Assembly: GCF_900167555.1 (NCBI RefSeq)
Contig: NZ_FUYF01000007.1
Span: forward strand, 1 to 64,000
DNA from: Gemmiger formicilis
Lineage (GTDB): Bacteria > Bacillota > Clostridia > Oscillospirales > Ruminococcaceae
Reading direction: 5' to 3'
DNA: 64,000 bases
Under the pieces are notes generated by a model, which searched no databases, was not told the origin of the DNA, and worked only from the letters and a program-made list of their open reading frames with translations. The position numbers were made by a program, and so were the translations under genes. Position 1 is the first letter of the stretch, and every line of letters begins with the position of its first letter. Below are positions 26,018-34,317 of the stretch, one piece after another.

Positions 26018-28012
26018 TTACTCCACCCCGCTTTCTGCCACAGCTGCCAGCGTGAACGGCACTGCCGCGTCCGCGCCCTCAAAATAATAGAGCGTTGCGG
26101 GCATGTCGTTGGTCAGCCCGCCCTCAAACAGGGGGCTGAATTCCCGCTGCAGATAGTCGTCCGCGCGGTCGATCAGGATATAATCGCAGTCCTTCTCGGC
26201 CATGTAGGCGACCAGCGTGTCCGGCACGCAGACGGCCTTGTAGTCGTAGAGCGTCCAGTTTTCGCTCTCGACCAGATTCATAAAATCGCTGTCCCAGCGG
26301 TCCTGCGTCTCGCCCAGACGGCCATAGAAGCCGCCAAAGCCGTTCACGACCTGTGCGGTCAGCTCGTACCGATAATAATACCATCGCGTGGCGTCGTCGC
26401 CCTGGCTGATGACCAGCACGCGGTCCGGCCAGCCCAGCACGGTGTTCATCGTGTCGGCGCGGTTCTGCACGTCGGCGCGCAGCGTGTACAGGCTGTCGGC
26501 ACCGGACCAGAAGCCCGCCGCGGGCACACCGCGCCAGCAGAATACGGCAAAAATCACCGCCGCCGCGCCGCCCGTCGCCAGCTGCGCCAGCCGCTCCCGC
26601 GCGCCGCGCGCCAGCAGGCAGAGCATCGCCAGCATCCACGCCTGATAGTAGGGGGCCAGATAGCGGTCATAGTCCTTGAGCGCCAGTCCCTCCAGGTCGG
26701 AGAAGTTGTAGTTGTACAGAATCAGATGGAACAGATACAGCGCCGCAAAGCAGAACGCAAACCCCAGATGCGCGGCCAGCACGCGGCGGCGCGGTGCGCC
26801 CTTGTCGGCGGCCAGCCATGCCGCGGCGGCGACCATCGTAATGGCAGCCACAGCCATGATGCCGCCGCCCAAAAGGCAGATGCGCCGCATAAAGAACGCG
26901 CTGCCCATGGCGGCCATGATCTGCGCGAACTTTTCGGTGCGGCCCATGCCCAGCAGCTGCTTTACGCCGCCGACCAATACCGCGCCGTAGCTCAGGCCCT
27001 CACTGCCGACGCTCGCGGCGGTGTCCGCCGTGGGGGTGACAGCCGCCGTGTAGCGGCCCCAGCTTGAAAACGCCGCCAGCACGATAACAGCCAGTGCGCC
27101 CGCCCGGAGCAGAGCCTTGGGGAACGCCTTTCTGCAGGGCTCGTCCGCGGCCAGCCACAGATCCAGCCCAATCAGGAATGCCGCGATCAGCCCGTAGGCA
27201 AAGCAGATGTCCTTGGTCAGCGTCAGCACGGCCAGCGGCAGCGCAACAAGCCAGTAGGCAATTTTGCGGCGTCCCACCGCGAAATACAGGCAGAGCGTGC
27301 CGCCGAACAGCATCGCCAGCGGCAGGTCGGCCATGGCGTTGACGTACTGCGCTGCGTAGCTGCCCGTGGGCGTGGCCGAGAAGAAAAACGGCAGCAGGAA
27401 CCCCGCCGCAAACACGAGCACGCCGCCCGCCCAGCGCTCCCGCGGCAGGGCGGACGCAGCGGCCAGACAGGCCAGCGCCAGCGTGTCAATGGCGGCCAGA
27501 CAGGCCCACTCGGCCCAAGGGCCGAAGGGTTGGAACAAAAATGTGATCAGACTCGTTGCCGGGTAGGTGAAGGACGCCTTCAGGTTGACCGGGTCGGCCA
27601 CATAGAATGCGCCGCGCTCCACGACCATCTTGGGGGCCAGGCCCCACGCCGTGAACTCATCCCACTGGGTAAACATCGGCTGCTGTACACAGAACAGCAG
27701 CCAGATAAACGCAGCACCGCCTAAAAACAGCGTGAAACCGGGGGCGGAGGCCGCTCTTTTCCAGGCAGCGGCCACCCCGGCGGGACGGTATTGCACAAGC
27801 CCGACGACCCACACGGCGGCCAGCGCCAGCAGTACAGCCACAGCGCCAACGCGCAGGAAACCCGCGACCCCGCAGAGATACAGCACGACCACCGCGCCGC
27901 TCAATACCGGCAGCGGCAGCAAGGCGGGGGAGAGGGTAAACCGCTCCGCCAGAATCGCACAAGCGCCGGACAGCAAAAGCAAAAGCGCAAGGGCGTAGAG
28001 TAGATGCAGCAT
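26018..28012 (-). CDS. Large polytopic membrane protein (GT-C-like), module copy 1
   Basis: A 664-aa protein with about 13 helices, an acidic pair in the first large outer loop (QPMFTQWDEFTAW), a FAYGLIAAFLIGLDLWLAAD helix, and a soluble C-terminal tail with a possible binding fold (RVLVISQGDDATRWYYYRYE). Start chosen at 28012 (MLHLLYALALLLLLSG) because AAGGAGG lies just ahead; the frame extends to 28150 but that part is inside the MITE. Same two-gene module as 25178/23085. Confidence 0.68.
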   Translation of the reverse strand: MLHLLYALALLLLLSGACAILAERFTLSPALLPLPVLSGAVVVLYLCGVAGFLRVGAVAVLLALAAVWVVGLVQYRPAGVAAAWKRAASAPGFTLFLGGAAFIWLLFCVQQPMFTQWDEFTAWGLAPKMVVERGAFYVADPVNLKASFTYPATSLITFLFQPFGPWAEWACLAAIDTLALACLAAASALPRERWAGGVLVFAAGFLLPFFFSATPTGSYAAQYVNAMADLPLAMLFGGTLCLYFAVGRRKIAYWLVALPLAVLTLTKDICFAYGLIAAFLIGLDLWLAADEPCRKAFPKALLRAGALAVIVLAAFSSWGRYTAAVTPTADTAASVGSEGLSYGAVLVGGVKQLLGMGRTEKFAQIMAAMGSAFFMRRICLLGGGIMAVAAITMVAAAAWLAADKGAPRRRVLAAHLGFAFCFAALYLFHLILYNYNFSDLEGLALKDYDRYLAPYYQAWMLAMLCLLARGARERLAQLATGGAAAVIFAVFCWRGVPAAGFWSGADSLYTLRADVQNRADTMNTVLGWPDRVLVISQGDDATRWYYYRYELTAQVVNGFGGFYGRLGETQDRWDSDFMNLVESENWTLYDYKAVCVPDTLVAYMAEKDCDYILIDRADDYLQREFSPLFEGGLTNDMPATLYYFEGADAAVPFTLAAVAESGVE

Positions 28013-28031
28013 GAAGGGGCCTCCTTTCTTC

Positions 28032-28249
28032 AAATAATAAATAAAAAATAATAAATAATAAAGAAGGTGGAGTTTGCGCCTTTGGGGCGCAAACAAAAAC
28101 GTAGGGGCGCATTCTATATGCGCCCGCAAAGCCTGCGCCGCCGTATACATCCCGGGCGGATATGGAATCCGCCCCTACGGCTGTTTTAAGCGGAGCGCCA
28201 GCGACGCGATCCACCGCATTTATTATTTCTTATTTATTATTTTTTATTT
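28032..28249. repeat. MITE-like element, copy A
   Basis: A 218-bp element with long AT-rich terminal inverted repeats of about 40 bases built from AATAA units and closing in GGTGGA / TCCACC. Inside are a GTTTGCGCC...GGGCGCAAAC hairpin and a complete GTAGGG doublet (28101-28182). The end at 28249 and the start of copy B at 35707 agree at nearly every one of 40 bases. It encodes no protein. It separates two genes of the glycan operon. Confidence 0.85.
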
Positions 28250-28257
28250 GCAAATCG

Positions 28258-29940
28258 TCACTTATAAATCGTATACACCGGTCCCACAAAGTAATGCTGG
28301 AACAAAAGCACGGCCCCGGCAAACGCATACCAGCCGCACAGCGTTACCGCCAGCGCCTCGCCCTTGGCCGCGGTCAGCCGCGGGGCCAGCACCCGCCGCA
28401 GCACAGCCGCCGCGGCCAGCACCAGCAGCAGCCAGACCGGCAGGAAATACCGCGTCTGCAAGCCAACGATGCGCACCATGCCCACCGGCGTGTAGGTGAT
28501 GTACATGGCGGTCATCGCGCCCACGGCGTAGACCAGGCCGAACACGCCCAACCAGCCCATGCGGCGTCGGCCCAGCGTGTCGGTCTGCGCGGTGCAGAGC
28601 ATCGCCGCCGCCAGCAGCACCGGCGGTGCGGTGATGCTGATAAACGCGATCGGCATATCCTTCCAGCCGAACAGCCCCAGTTGGCCGAGGAACCCGTCGT
28701 TCTCATACAGTGTGCCCAGCAAAACCGCGATGTAACGCAGCGGATTTTTCAAAACAAACAGCAGCTGCGCACCGCCGTTCACGGTGGTGCCGCCCTGGCG
28801 GGCAATCGCGCCGTAGTTGTGGCGCAAAAGCGTGCCGTACTGCTCCACACCGAGGGTCAGCGCCAGTGCGCCCGCAGCGGTCAGTACGGCGTACACGGCG
28901 CGGCTGAAACGCACCTTCCACTCGGATTTCCGTAAAATCAGCGGCAGCACGACCCACAGCAGATTGATATACGGCTTGGTGCCGTTGGCAAACACGCAGG
29001 CCAGCGTATAAAAAAGCGCCGTCTTATCGTTCCATTCGTCCCGCGTCAGCAGGGCCAGCATGAGGTAATAGCAGCCCAAAAGCGTCGTGTCGTAGCTCAG
29101 CGACGCACCCATGTAGAGCGACATCGGCATAAGCATAATGCACAAAAACGCAGGTCTGCATTTGTGCGCACTGCGCAGCGCTGCATAGCACAGCGCCGTG
29201 TAGGCCAGCAGGTTCACGAGCCGCCCGCCGTACAGGCAGCCCAGTGCGCCAAGCCCAAACAGCCGCGCCAGTGCCATGCCCAGCGCACCGGGCAAAAACG
29301 GCAAAATCAGAAAGCTGACCGGCTCGGTCACGTGCTGCGGCACAGAGTCCCTATAAAAATAGGTAAGATACTGTTCAAAACTGTCCCGGATGCTCTCCAC
29401 CCGGCCATCCTTGCCGTACTGCTTCAGCGCGTACCCGGCGGAGTTGAACGGCTGTTCGGCGTGGGTGTCGGGGTCGGTGCCCAGCCCTGCCGAGGTGTGC
29501 GCGTTGACCCACGCGCCGGGGAACGCCGCAACAAGCTCGTCCACGTCCTCGGGGTAGCCGCGCTGGGCATCAAAATCGAACCGGCCCATGGATATAGCGT
29601 AGGTGCGAAGATAATGGTCGGTCTCGTCGGGGGTCTGCATCGGCGGGTTGGCAAAGGCGAACAGCACGCCGCACAGCAGAATGCACGCCGCGCCCTTTTT
29701 GGCAAAGTCCCTGACCCGCCGCAGCGCCAGCGCCGCCGCACCGGCCAGCACGGCCAGCCCCACGCAAAGGCCGGTCACGCCCGCCGCAGATACGCCGCGG
29801 GCGTCCAGCCCGTAGAACACACGCCAGTAGTAGCTGACGACAACGCCCAGCGAGGCGCAGACCGCCAACACGAAAGCCCACCGGGCGGCGGGCTGCTGCA
29901 CGGTGGGTAGGGACAACTTCTTTTTGGAAACGTTTGACAT
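28258..29940 (-). CDS. DUF2142 membrane protein
   Basis: A 560-aa protein with about 12 helices. The stretch FANPPMQTPDETDHYLRTYA is the DUF2142 signature, with an acidic DETDH cluster after the second helix. Such proteins occur in cell-wall polysaccharide clusters and have been suggested to be GT-C-type transferases. Start at 29940 (MSNVSKKKLSLPTV) with a weak AGGAAT upstream; the frame to 30147 runs through a repeat. It lies between the LegB-like dehydratase and the two transferase modules. Confidence 0.8.
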   Translation of the reverse strand: MSNVSKKKLSLPTVQQPAARWAFVLAVCASLGVVVSYYWRVFYGLDARGVSAAGVTGLCVGLAVLAGAAALALRRVRDFAKKGAACILLCGVLFAFANPPMQTPDETDHYLRTYAISMGRFDFDAQRGYPEDVDELVAAFPGAWVNAHTSAGLGTDPDTHAEQPFNSAGYALKQYGKDGRVESIRDSFEQYLTYFYRDSVPQHVTEPVSFLILPFLPGALGMALARLFGLGALGCLYGGRLVNLLAYTALCYAALRSAHKCRPAFLCIMLMPMSLYMGASLSYDTTLLGCYYLMLALLTRDEWNDKTALFYTLACVFANGTKPYINLLWVVLPLILRKSEWKVRFSRAVYAVLTAAGALALTLGVEQYGTLLRHNYGAIARQGGTTVNGGAQLLFVLKNPLRYIAVLLGTLYENDGFLGQLGLFGWKDMPIAFISITAPPVLLAAAMLCTAQTDTLGRRRMGWLGVFGLVYAVGAMTAMYITYTPVGMVRIVGLQTRYFLPVWLLLVLAAAAVLRRVLAPRLTAAKGEALAVTLCGWYAFAGAVLLFQHYFVGPVYTIYK

Positions 29941-29954
29941 AAAATCAGATTCCT

Positions 29955-30045
29955 GTAGGGGCGAGGCATGCCTCGCCCGGCTGTTCGCCGCGCCGCAAGG
30001 TATCCGGCTTGGCAAGGTCGGGGGCCGGGCGTACCCGGCCCCTAC
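29955..30045. repeat. GTAGGG hairpin doublet
   Basis: Opens GTAGGGGCGAGGCATGCCTC and closes with GGGCCGGGCGTACCCGGCCC then CTAC. The two units have different arms; the second has a C/T variation at its centre. Confidence 0.8.
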
Positions 30046-30067
30046 AGTGCATGAAAAATCTGCGATG

Positions 30068-31051
30068 TTACAGAATATACTGCCCGACCTTGTACTGATC
30101 CAGGTTGCCGCGCAGGAACTCGATGGTCGCAGCCAGGCCCTGCTCAAAGGTGTACTGGGGCGCCCAGCCGGTCAGCTCACGCAGCTTGGTGGAATCGCCC
30201 AGCAGGCGGTTGACCTCGCTCTTTTCGGGGCGCAGACGCTCGGCCTCGCAGACGATCTTGGCGTTCGGGTTGATCTGGGCGATCAGCTCGTTGGCCAGAT
30301 CACCGATGGAGTGCTCAACGCCCGTCGCAATGTTCAGCTCCTGGCCAATCGCGGCGTCGCAGTCGGCAATCGTCATAAAGCCGTTGGCCGTGTCCTTGAC
30401 ATAGTTGAAGTCGCGGGTCGGGGTCAGGCTGCCGAGCTTGATCTCGGTCTGACCGGCCAGCAGCTGGGTGATGATGGTCGGGATAATGGCGCGTCCGCTC
30501 TGGCGCGGGCCGTAGGTGTTGAACGGGCGCACGATGGTGACGGGCAGGTCAAAGCTGCGGTAGAAGCTCTCGGCCAGGCGGTCCGCGCCGATTTTGGTGG
30601 CGGAGTAGGGGCTCTGGCCCTGGAACGGGTGCTTCTCGTCGATGGGCACGTACTGCGCCGTGCCGTAGACCTCGCTGGTGGAGGTGACGAGCACGCGCTG
30701 GGTGTCCAGCTCACGCGCGGCGTTCAGCACGTTCAGCGTGCCCTTGATGTTGGTGTCCACGTAGCTGTCCGGGCTGTGGTAGGAGAAGGGGATCGCGATG
30801 AGCGCGGCCAGATGGAACACGCGCTCCTGCCCACGCATGGCGGTGCGCACGCCGTTGGGGTCGCGCACGTCGCCCATGAAGATGTCGATTTCGCTGCGGA
30901 TCTCCGGCGGCAGGGTGTCGATCCAGCCCAGCGAGCCAAAGGAATTGTACAGACAGAACGCGCGGACCTTTTCGCCGCGCTTGACGAGTTCTTCGGTCAG
31001 GTGGCTGCCAATAAAGCCGTCTGCGCCGGTGACCATAACGGTGTGTGCCAT
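30068..31051 (-). CDS. LegB-like NAD-dependent sugar-nucleotide 4,6-dehydratase
   Basis: A 327-aa extended SDR. MVTGADGFIGSHLTEELVKR is the NAD-binding loop; the catalytic set appears as TSTSEVYGTA and SPYSATKIGADRLAESFYRS (YxxxK); VRPFNTYGPRQSGRAIIPTI is the substrate region. The sequence is closest to the LegB/LLPSF-type dehydratases that convert UDP-GlcNAc to the 4-keto-6-deoxy sugar for legionaminic acid, and less like GDP-mannose dehydratases. Start at 31051 with AAAGGAGC upstream. Head gene of the leftward glycan operon; its product could also feed an aminotransferase such as RffA. Confidence 0.85.
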   Translation of the reverse strand: MAHTVMVTGADGFIGSHLTEELVKRGEKVRAFCLYNSFGSLGWIDTLPPEIRSEIDIFMGDVRDPNGVRTAMRGQERVFHLAALIAIPFSYHSPDSYVDTNIKGTLNVLNAARELDTQRVLVTSTSEVYGTAQYVPIDEKHPFQGQSPYSATKIGADRLAESFYRSFDLPVTIVRPFNTYGPRQSGRAIIPTIITQLLAGQTEIKLGSLTPTRDFNYVKDTANGFMTIADCDAAIGQELNIATGVEHSIGDLANELIAQINPNAKIVCEAERLRPEKSEVNRLLGDSTKLRELTGWAPQYTFEQGLAATIEFLRGNLDQYKVGQYIL

Positions 31052-31108
31052 TGCTTGCTCCTTTTTAAAAAGGGGACAATGCCCCATATTTCAACTTTAT
31101 TACAAAAT

Positions 31109-31137
31109 AGTATAACCGATTTCGGGGAAGATTTCAA
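31109..31137 (-). promoter_or_regulatory. Promoter of the surface-glycan operon
   Basis: On the minus strand: -35 TTGAAA (31137-31132), 17-bp spacer, -10 TATACT (31114-31109), 58 bases before the dehydratase start. Confidence 0.65.
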
Positions 31138-31194
31138 CTGTAAGTTATGAATAGTGAATGGGCGGCTGCGGGGAAAGCCCCTCAGGCCTCGCAG

Positions 31195-31283
31195 GCTCGG
31201 CCAGCTCCCCGCACAGCGGGGCGCCTTTTCTCGCGGGCTTCGCCCGCGCAAAAAGCCTCCCCTCTCAGGGGAGGTGGCCGAGC
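31195..31283. repeat. Long hairpin repeat (type H related)
   Basis: GCTCGGCCAGCTCCCC and its near-perfect inverse GGGGAGGTGGCCGAGC bracket two smaller hairpins (CCCCGCACAGCGGGG and GCGGGCTTCGCCCGC). It fills the gap between the divergent dehydratase and metY promoters. Confidence 0.7.
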
Positions 31284-31361
31284 GTCAGCGATGGCCGGAA
31301 GGGCTCTGGCTGTGCCTGTTGCAGCACATCCTTCAAATTTGCGGCAAAAAATCCCTATTTT

Positions 31362-31394
31362 CCTATTGACATACGGTTAATTCCGTGTTATCAT
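31362..31394 (+). promoter_or_regulatory. metY promoter with Rrf2/CymR-type operator motif
   Basis: -35 TTGACA (31366-31371), 17-bp spacer, -10 TATCAT (31389-31394). The -35 is embedded in CCTATTGACATAC (31362-31374), almost identical to the cysK copy at 38011. CAACCTACAA follows the -10 here and in cysK. A repressor on this motif would block the -35. Confidence 0.75.
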
Positions 31395-31452
31395 ACAGGC
31401 AACCTACAAATCACATAGGTTTATTACAAAAAAGCAAGGAGGTGCAAAGTAT

Positions 31453-31563
31453 ATGGCTCACGTTTTCGGTGATCTGCTGCGTCAGAATTTCCGCTGTGGC
31501 CGAATGCCTAACTCCCGGGCAAATGCAGTCCGGGCGCGGGGCAATGCTTTGCACTGCCTGTAA
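31453..31563 (+). CDS. Candidate leader ORF upstream of metY
   Basis: A 36-codon ORF (starts MAHVFGDLLRQNFRCGRMPN, ends ALHCL) with an excellent RBS (AAGGAGGTG, 31436-31444) in the metY mRNA leader. It contains two Cys codons, the second one just before the stop, and lies partly inside a large stem (31519-31599). It looks like a regulatory peptide ORF whose translation senses cysteine supply (inference). Confidence 0.5.
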   Translation: MAHVFGDLLRQNFRCGRMPNSRANAVRARGNALHCL

Positions 31564-31599
31564 AACCAGCGCCGCACTGCATATTCTGCCCGGGAGTTG
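31519..31599 (+). promoter_or_regulatory. Structured metY leader (12-bp plus 7-bp long-range stem)
   Basis: AACTCCCGGGCA (31519-31530) pairs perfectly with TGCCCGGGAGTT (31588-31599), and ATGCAGT pairs with ACTGCAT just inside. GGCGC/GCGCC can close an inner helix. A C-rich stretch and TTTTCTTTT follow at 31609-31627, so an attenuation switch is possible. It does not match the S-box (SAM-I) consensus. Confidence 0.5.
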
Positions 31600-31655
31600 T
31601 ACCAAAACGACCCCCGGCTTTTCTTTTACAAAAAAACAGAAATGAGGATTTTATC

Positions 31656-32945
31656 ATGAGCGAGCGTAAACTGCATTTTGAGACCCTTCAGCTGCACGTC
31701 GGCCAGGAGCAGGCCGATCCCGTCACCGATTCCCGTGCGGTGCCCATCTACCAGACCACTTCCTATGTGTTCCCCAATTCCCAGAATGCCGCTGACCGCT
31801 TTGCCCTGAGGGCCGAGGGCAACATCTACGGCCGCCTGACCAACTCCACCGAGGATGTTTTTGAAAAGCGCATCGCGGCTCTGGAGGGCGGCGTTGCCGC
31901 GCTGGCCGTTGCCTCCGGCGCCGCTGCCATCGACTACACCCTTCAGGCACTGGCCCAGAACGGCGGGCACATTGTGGCGCAAAAAACCATCTACGGCGGC
32001 ACCTCCAACCTGCTGGCCCACACGCTGCCCGCGTTCGGTGTGCAGACGACTTTTGTCAACGCCCATGACCTGGCCGAGGTCGAGGCTGCCATTCAGGACA
32101 ACACCCGCGCTGTCTACATTGAAACGCTTGGCAACCCCAACGCCGACATCCCCGACATTGACGCCATTGCCGCTATCGCCCACAAGCACAGCATTCCGCT
32201 TGTCATCGACAACACCTTCGGCACGCCCTACCTGATCCGCCCGATCGAGCATGGTGCCGACATCGTTGTCCATTCTGCCACCAAGTTCATCGGCGGCCAC
32301 GGCACCTCTCTGGGCGGCATCATCGTTGACTCCGGCAAGTTCGACTGGAAGGCCAGCGGCAAATTCCCCGCCTTCTCGGAGCCGAACCCCAGTTACCACG
32401 GCGTCTGCTTTGCCGAGGCTGCCGGCCCTGCCGCCTTTGTGACCTATGTGCGCGCCGTGATCCTGCGCGATCTGGGCGGCTGCATCAGCCCGTTCAACGC
32501 ATGGGTGCTGCTGCAGGGTACCGAGACGCTCTCCCTGCGTCTGGACCGCCACAATGAAAACACCAAAAAGGTCGTCGAGTTCCTGACCCACCACCCCAAG
32601 GTGGAGAAGGTCAACCACCCCAGCCTGCCCGATCACCCCGACCACGCCCTGTATGAGAAGTACTTCCCCAACGGCGGCGCATCGATCTTCACCTTCAACA
32701 TTAAGGGCGGCCAGAAGGAGGCCTTCGAGTTCATCGATCATCTGCAGATCTTCTCTCTGCTGGCCAATGTCGCCGATGTCAAGAGCCTTGTAATCCACCC
32801 GGCCACCACGACCCACGGCCAACTCTCCGATGCGGAGCTTGCCGATGTAGGCATCGGCCGCAACACGATCCGCCTGTCCATCGGCACCGAGCACGTCGAC
32901 GACATCATCGCCGATCTCGATCAGGCGCTGAACGCAGTCGAGTAA
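31656..32945 (+). CDS. metY: O-acetylhomoserine sulfhydrylase
   Basis: A 429-aa Cys/Met-metabolism PLP enzyme. LHVGQEQADPVTDSRAVPIY, TNSTEDVFEKRIAALEGGVA, and VVHSATKFIGGHGTSLGG with the PLP lysine mark the MetY family (O-acetylhomoserine + sulfide to homocysteine). The length of ~430 separates it from the ~390-aa MetB/MetC enzymes. AUGAGGA serves as RBS. It shares the operator motif with cysK, so both are probably controlled by the Rrf2 protein at 37480. Ends at the terminator 32987-33031. Confidence 0.92.
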   Translation: MSERKLHFETLQLHVGQEQADPVTDSRAVPIYQTTSYVFPNSQNAADRFALRAEGNIYGRLTNSTEDVFEKRIAALEGGVAALAVASGAAAIDYTLQALAQNGGHIVAQKTIYGGTSNLLAHTLPAFGVQTTFVNAHDLAEVEAAIQDNTRAVYIETLGNPNADIPDIDAIAAIAHKHSIPLVIDNTFGTPYLIRPIEHGADIVVHSATKFIGGHGTSLGGIIVDSGKFDWKASGKFPAFSEPNPSYHGVCFAEAAGPAAFVTYVRAVILRDLGGCISPFNAWVLLQGTETLSLRLDRHNENTKKVVEFLTHHPKVEKVNHPSLPDHPDHALYEKYFPNGGASIFTFNIKGGQKEAFEFIDHLQIFSLLANVADVKSLVIHPATTTHGQLSDAELADVGIGRNTIRLSIGTEHVDDIIADLDQALNAVE

Positions 32946-32986
32946 TTTGTAAAGACTTTTAGAGGAAACAGGGATTATATAGAACA

Positions 32987-33031
32987 CCGCCGCCCGTGGG
33001 TTGCAAGCCCCATGGGCGGCGGGTTTTGTTT
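32987..33031 (+). terminator. Intrinsic terminator of metY
   Basis: A 14-bp stem (32987-33000 with 33009-33022, one G-T pair) is followed by TTTTGTTT. The end of this terminator overlaps a possible -35 (TTGCAA, 33030-33035) with TATGCT at 33053-33058, a weak promoter for the trmH-family gene. Confidence 0.85.
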
Positions 33032-33060
33032 GCAATTTTTACGGAAGTGTTGTATGCTTT

Positions 33061-33284
33061 GTAGGGGCCGGGCATGCCCGGCCCGCGGGCTTGCGGTCAG
33101 TACCCGCTGCCGGGAAAACTGTAGGGCGGCATGCCCTCATGCCGCCGCCAACCACGCCATGTGACCCGTTTACGGTACGGCCACGCGGACGCTCACGGCG
33201 GGGTGAGGGCACCCCGCCCTACGCATATGAGACAAATGGTGCGCCTGCCGTATTACTGCAGGGCCGGGCATGCCCGGCCCCTAC
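33061..33284. repeat. GTAGGG hairpin units in the leader of the trmH-family gene
   Basis: Starts GTAGGGGCCGGGCATGCCCG; a second unit near 33121 has GGCGGCATGCCCTCATGCCG; the inverted closers are GGGGTGAGGGCACCCC and GGGCCGGGCATGCCCGGCCC-CTAC at 33284. Confidence 0.8.
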
Positions 33285-33308
33285 ACCGCTACAAGGAAAA
33301 ATGAAAAC

Positions 33309-34133
33309 ATGAATATCATCGAAATTACAGATTTATCCGCCCCCGAGCTGGCTCCTTACACCAGGCTCACCGAGGCCCAGCTGCGCAATAAGCTGGAGCC
33401 CGAAAAGGGTATCTTCATCGCCGAAAGCCCCAAGGTCATCGGCACGGCGCTGGACGCCGGGTGCGAACCGCTCTCCTTTTTGATGGAACGCCGCCAGATC
33501 GACGGCCCCGCCGCGGGCGTGCTGGCCCGCTGCCCCGACGCCGCCGTCTACACCGCGGACCGCAGCGTGCTGCAGGCCCTGACCGGCTACGCGCTGACCC
33601 GGGGTGTGCTCTGCGCCATGCGCCGTCCGCAGCCGCGCAGCGTCGAGGCGCTGTGCAGAGACGCCCGCCGCGTCGCGGTGCTGGAGGGCATCGTGGATTC
33701 CACCAACATCGGGGCCATCTTCCGCGGGGCCGCCGCACTGGGCATGGACGCGGTGCTGCTCTCGCCGTCCTGCTGCGACCCGCTCTGCCGCCGTGCCGTC
33801 CGCGTCAGCATGGGCACGGTGTTCCAGGTGCCGTGGGCAACGCTGGGTGACAGCCCTGCCGACTGGCCCGAGGCCGGGATGGCCCATCTGCACGCGCTCG
33901 GCTTTAAAACTGCCGCCATGGCGCTGGACAGCCGCGCCGTCAGCATCGATGACCCCGCGCTGCGCGCCGAGCCGCGCCTTGCCATCGTGCTGGGCACAGA
34001 GGGCGACGGCCTGGCCCGCACCACGATTGCCCACTGTGACTACACCGTCATGATCCCCATGCAGCACGGCGTAGACTCACTGAACGTGGCCGCGGCAGGG
34101 GCCGTGGCGTTCTGGGAGCTGCGGGCAAGATAA
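33309..34133 (+). CDS. TrmH/SpoU-family RNA 2'-O-methyltransferase
   Basis: A 274-aa SPOUT methyltransferase. The three family motifs are visible: STNIGAIFRGAAALGMDAVL (motif 1), LAIVLGTEGDGLARTTI (motif 2) and GVDSLNVAAAGAVAFWEL (motif 3), which build the knotted SAM site. The N-terminal ~95 residues form the RNA-binding substrate domain (KGIFIAESPKVIGTALDAG). It methylates a ribose in tRNA or 23S rRNA; target unknown. Start at 33309 because AAGGA lies ~12 bases before it; an upstream ATG at 33270 lies in the repeat. Confidence 0.88.
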   Translation: MNIIEITDLSAPELAPYTRLTEAQLRNKLEPEKGIFIAESPKVIGTALDAGCEPLSFLMERRQIDGPAAGVLARCPDAAVYTADRSVLQALTGYALTRGVLCAMRRPQPRSVEALCRDARRVAVLEGIVDSTNIGAIFRGAAALGMDAVLLSPSCCDPLCRRAVRVSMGTVFQVPWATLGDSPADWPEAGMAHLHALGFKTAAMALDSRAVSIDDPALRAEPRLAIVLGTEGDGLARTTIAHCDYTVMIPMQHGVDSLNVAAAGAVAFWELRAR

Positions 34134-34235
34134 TATAGTGTGCCTTCCCCCGCGGGGGAAACCTCAACCGTCAATCTGCCACAAAAATATTACAAAACTT
34201 TTACGCCCTGCTGACCGAAACGTCGGCGGGACTTG

Positions 34236-34264
34236 TTGTTTTTGACGGAGCAAAATGTTACAAT
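34236..34264 (+). promoter_or_regulatory. Promoter of the UMF1-type transporter gene
   Basis: -35 TTGTTT (34236-34241), 17-bp spacer, -10 TACAAT (34259-34264), 53 bases before the start. Confidence 0.6.
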
Positions 34265-34317
34265 AATTATACAAGCACGCAAAATGCGTGCAATAACAAA
34301 TGCGGAGGTTTTCTTCC

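Noticed and set aside
31400-31650. SAM-I (S-box) riboswitch ahead of metY
   Set aside because: The conserved S-box core (GAGGGA and kink-turn motifs) is absent; the structure centres on a leader ORF instead.
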